This document shows positions 61,747-64,000 of a stretch of 64,000 nt of DNA, piece after piece. Numbering within the stretch: position 1 is the first letter of the stretch; each line of letters opens with the position of its first letter. The stretch comes from Tabrizicola sp. (GTDB lineage Bacteria > Pseudomonadota > Alphaproteobacteria > Rhodobacterales > Rhodobacteraceae), in the NCBI RefSeq assembly GCF_016793705.1, contig NZ_JAEULO010000005.1, positions 1-64,000 on the forward strand. Reading direction: 5' to 3'. The position numbers and the translations under genes are program-made. Below the pieces are notes generated by a model, which ran no database searches, was not told the DNA's origin, and saw nothing but the letters and a program-made list of their open reading frames with translations.

Positions 61747-61849
61747 GACGGGCCTCCCCCTCCTCACGGGTGCGGCGGAACCTCTGACCTGCGGGAGAAA
61801 GCCCGCGTCATCAGACCAGACACTGGGGCCGGACGCCGCACCTGTCAAT

Positions 61850-61870
61850 AATAAATCAGAGTGATTTATT
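61850..61870. promoter_or_regulatory. Perfect inverted repeat, candidate ROK operator
   Basis: AATAAATCA (61850-61858), GAG, TGATTTATT (61862-61870): perfect nine-base arms. AT-rich arms of this type are bound by NagC/Mlc/XylR-group regulators. A -35-like TTGACG (61875-61880) follows, so binding would cover the frcB promoter. Confidence 0.65.
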
Positions 61871-61981
61871 TATCTTGACGCAGCGGCCTGAATCAGCTTT
61901 CCTGTTTCCCGGCGCAGCGTCCGGGGGGCCTGCGCGCAGATTGAACCGGGGGCAGAACCGCCCCACTTGGGAGGAAGACCT

Positions 61982-63001
61982 ATGAAAGTCATCACCAAAG
62001 CCCTTCTGGGCGCGGGCGCGCTGGCGCTGTCGGCAGGCATCGCCTCGGCGCAGGACGCCGTCTCGGCCTGCCTGATCACCAAGACCGACACCAACCCCTT
62101 CTTCGTCAAGATGAAGGAAGGCGCCGAGGCCAAGGCGGCCGAACTGGGCGTGACGCTGAAATCCTATGCCGGGAAGATCGACGGCGACCATGAAAGCCAG
62201 GTCGCCGCCATCGAGGCCTGCGTCGCCGACGGGGCCAAGGGCATCCTGATCACCGCCTCGGACACCAAGGCCATCGTCGATTCGGTCAAGGCCGCGCGCG
62301 ATGCGGGCGTGCTGGTCATTGCGCTGGACACGCCGCTTGATCCGATCGACGCGGCGGATGCCACCTTCGCAACCGACAACTTCCAGGCGGGCCTTCTGAT
62401 CGGCCAATGGGCGAATGCCACGCTGGGCGCCGAAGCCGCGAATGCGAAGATCGCGCTTCTGGACCTGGCGATCAGCCAGCCCTCGGTCGACGTGCTGCGC
62501 GACCAGGGCTTCCTGACCGGGATGGGCATCGACACTGCCGACATCGCCAAATGGGGTGACGAAAGCGACCCGCGCATCGTCGGCAACGAAGTCACCGCCG
62601 GAAACGAGGAGGGCGGGCTGAAGGCGATGGAGGCGCTCCTGGCCAAGGATCCGGACATCAACGTGGTCTATACCATCAACGAACCCTCTGCCGCCGGGGC
62701 CTTCGAGGCGCTGAAGGCCGCGGGCAAGGAAGGCGTGCTGATCGTCTCGGTCGATGGTGGTTGCCCTGGCGTGGCGGATGTGAAGGACGGCGTGATCGGC
62801 GCGACCTCGCAGCAATATCCGCTGCTCATGGCCTCGCTCGGCATCGAGGCGATTGCCAAGTTCGCCGCTGACGGCACCAAGCCGACGCCGACCGAGGGCA
62901 AGGACTTCTTCGACACCGGCGTGGCGCTGATCACCGACAAGCCGGTCGATGGGGTGGAGTCCATCGACACCGCCAAGGGCACCGAGCTTTGCTGGGGCTG
63001 A
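61982..63001 (+). CDS. frcB: Sugar ABC transporter binding protein, FrcB-like
   Basis: 339 residues with signal peptide ([20 protein letters not shown], cleavage after ASA near 23). Type-I binding fold: [51 protein letters not shown]. The pattern matches FrcB (fructose, also mannose/ribose). First gene of the rightward operon; followed by an 11-base-stem hairpin and the permease. Confidence 0.87.
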   Translation: MKVITKALLGAGALALSAGIASAQDAVSACLITKTDTNPFFVKMKEGAEAKAAELGVTLKSYAGKIDGDHESQVAAIEACVADGAKGILITASDTKAIVDSVKAARDAGVLVIALDTPLDPIDAADATFATDNFQAGLLIGQWANATLGAEAANAKIALLDLAISQPSVDVLRDQGFLTGMGIDTADIAKWGDESDPRIVGNEVTAGNEEGGLKAMEALLAKDPDINVVYTINEPSAAGAFEALKAAGKEGVLIVSVDGGCPGVADVKDGVIGATSQQYPLLMASLGIEAIAKFAADGTKPTPTEGKDFFDTGVALITDKPVDGVESIDTAKGTELCWG

Positions 63002-63046
63002 GCCCAGATCGTTGTTGATCGGCACGGCCCTTCTGGCCAGACTTAC

Positions 63047-63076
63047 GCCAAGGGCGGCCCTCGCGCCGCCCTTGGC
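63047..63076 (+). promoter_or_regulatory. Intercistronic hairpin after frcB
   Basis: Perfect 11-base stem GCCAAGGGCGG/CCGCCCTTGGC with an eight-base loop, between frcB and frcC and without a T-run. Probably protects the frcB mRNA end, as at 29942. Confidence 0.65.
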
Positions 63077-63117
63077 ACAACCGGGTCCGGCCAACGGACC
63101 CCTGGGAGGGGGAAGCC

Positions 63118-64000
63118 ATGTCGAACGACGCAAAGTCGGTCTCGGGCAGCTATGAGGCGGGCCTCGCCGGCGCCGCCGAAACGGTCGCCGAGTTCCACGA
63201 ACCGGAAACCGCACTGAGGAAGCTCCAGCACTGGCTGCACCAGACACCCTCGGCGGTGCCGATGATCGTGCTGGTGGTGGCGCTGGTGGTCTTCGGGCTC
63301 CTGGCCAGCAACTTCTTCAAGGCGGCCACGCTGTCGACGATCCTGCAGCAGATCGCCATCGTCGGTATCCTGGGCTGCGCGCAGACCATCGTCGTCCTGA
63401 CCGCCGGCATCGACCTGTCGGTCGGTGCCATCGCCGTCTTCTCCTCGGTCCTGATGGGGCAGATGACCTTCCGCTACGGCATCCCGGCGGAGCTGTCGAT
63501 TGTCATCGGCCTGATCCTCGGCACCGCGATGGGCGCCTTGAACGGCTTCCTGATCGCCCGGCTGCGACTGCCGCCCTTCATCGTCACGCTCGGGACCTGG
63601 CAGATCCTGCTGGCCTCGAACTTCATCTATTCCGCGAACGAGACCATCCGCTCTGCCGATATCGCCGAACGGGCGGCGGCGCTGCAATTCTGGGGCTACG
63701 CGATCCAGCCTGGCGGCGTGAAGATACTCTACGCCGTCTTCCTGATGATCATCCTTGTCGCGATCATGGCCTATGTCCTGCGCCACACCGCCTGGGGCCG
63801 CCATGTCTATGCCACGGGAGACGATCCGGTGGCGGCAGAGCTGGCAGGGGTGCCTACGAAGAAGGTGCTGATCCAGGTCTATGCGCTGGCGGGTCTCTTC
63901 TGCGCCGTCGCTGGCTGGGTGATGATCGGCCGCTTCGGCTCGGTCTCGCCCACCGCCTCGACGGGCCAGCTTGGCAACATCCAGTCGATCACCGCCGTGG
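63118..64000 (+). CDS. frcC: Sugar ABC transporter permease, FrcC-like, cut by window edge
   Basis: The first 294 codons are visible. A long cytosolic start (SNDAKSVSGSYEAGLAGAAE) precedes membrane helices, the signature TAGIDLSVGAIAVFSSVLMG and LPPFIVTLGTWQI; the last visible segment AGVPTKKVLIQVYALAGLFC is the usual loop before the final helices. Partner of FrcB; the ATPase should lie to the right of the window. Confidence 0.87.
   Translation, partial: MSNDAKSVSGSYEAGLAGAAETVAEFHEPETALRKLQHWLHQTPSAVPMIVLVVALVVFGLLASNFFKAATLSTILQQIAIVGILGCAQTIVVLTAGIDLSVGAIAVFSSVLMGQMTFRYGIPAELSIVIGLILGTAMGALNGFLIARLRLPPFIVTLGTWQILLASNFIYSANETIRSADIAERAAALQFWGYAIQPGGVKILYAVFLMIILVAIMAYVLRHTAWGRHVYATGDDPVAAELAGVPTKKVLIQVYALAGLFCAVAGWVMIGRFGSVSPTASTGQLGNIQSITAV

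Overview
The window is chromosomal DNA from a GC-rich alphaproteobacterium, most likely a member of the Rhodobacteraceae (Rhodobacter/Gemmobacter/Tabrizicola-like). The basis is the high GC with strong third-position GC, a ferredoxin close to Rhodobacter capsulatus FdVI, an LdtR-type MarR regulator, FrcB/FrcR-type sugar uptake genes, and the lineage-typical sets hflK-hflC-DUF2065-degP, DUF2842-purA and HTH-sdhE. It is almost fully coding: I support 66 protein genes and find no rRNA, convincing tRNA, insertion sequence, prophage or CRISPR array. No gene-free stretch reaches 300 bases; the longest are about 280 (24500-24779) and 278 (59800-60077).

Layout. 1-13.9 kb is housekeeping and stress: a partial sialic-acid-type synthase, thpR, a Nudix hydrolase, DUF1178, ldtR, an XRE regulator coupled to sdhE, aspartate aminotransferase, ferredoxin, the degP/DUF2065/hflC/hflK membrane quality-control operon, glutathione reductase, rpiA and an EF-hand protein. 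13.9-27.6 kb holds two tandem glutathione S-transferases coupled to L-serine dehydratase, a DMT exporter, thiamine pyrophosphokinase, a large acidic low-complexity protein, purA, an arsC-aquaporin pair, an outer-membrane beta-barrel, secG and pyrG. The pyrG leader can fold so that it hides its own Shine-Dalgarno sequence.

27.8-34.4 kb is a pentitol operon: an AraC regulator, a XylFGH-like ABC importer, a ribitol 2-dehydrogenase and a FGGY pentulose kinase. Together they could import ribitol, oxidise it to D-ribulose and phosphorylate it to D-ribulose 5-phosphate. 34.4-42.0 kb, on the minus strand, is a tightly packed run of cardiolipin-synthase-like protein, peptide-type ABC permeases, binding protein, acetamidase/formamidase and fused double ATPase, with a divergent GlxA-type regulator. 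43.3-48.3 kb is a catabolic cluster: a luciferase-like monooxygenase and aldehyde dehydrogenase on the minus strand, and an alpha/beta hydrolase, a flavin reductase with an unusual C-terminal extension and a DUF1185 protein on the plus strand. Tandem palindromes CGAAATTTCG lie between the two arms. This cluster is the best candidate in the window for an undescribed pathway.

48.4-59.8 kb: ychF, trpA, an MFS transporter, an FMN-dependent 2-hydroxy-acid oxidase, a class-III aminotransferase coupled to a PuuA-type glutamine synthetase homologue, a CbiX-like chelatase, a Rieske oxygenase alpha subunit, an SGNH esterase and small VOC proteins. 60.1-64 kb: a ROK repressor and FucU-like mutarotase diverge from a FrcB/FrcC-type sugar ABC importer that runs off the window end; a perfect AT-rich inverted repeat lies between them.

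Non-coding structure stands out: a four-copy family of long hairpins just after stop codons, a branched GC-rich element, an AT-rich double hairpin between convergent genes, intercistronic hairpins after both sugar-binding-protein genes, and several candidate operators. All were found by eye; no alignments, folding energies or database searches were run.
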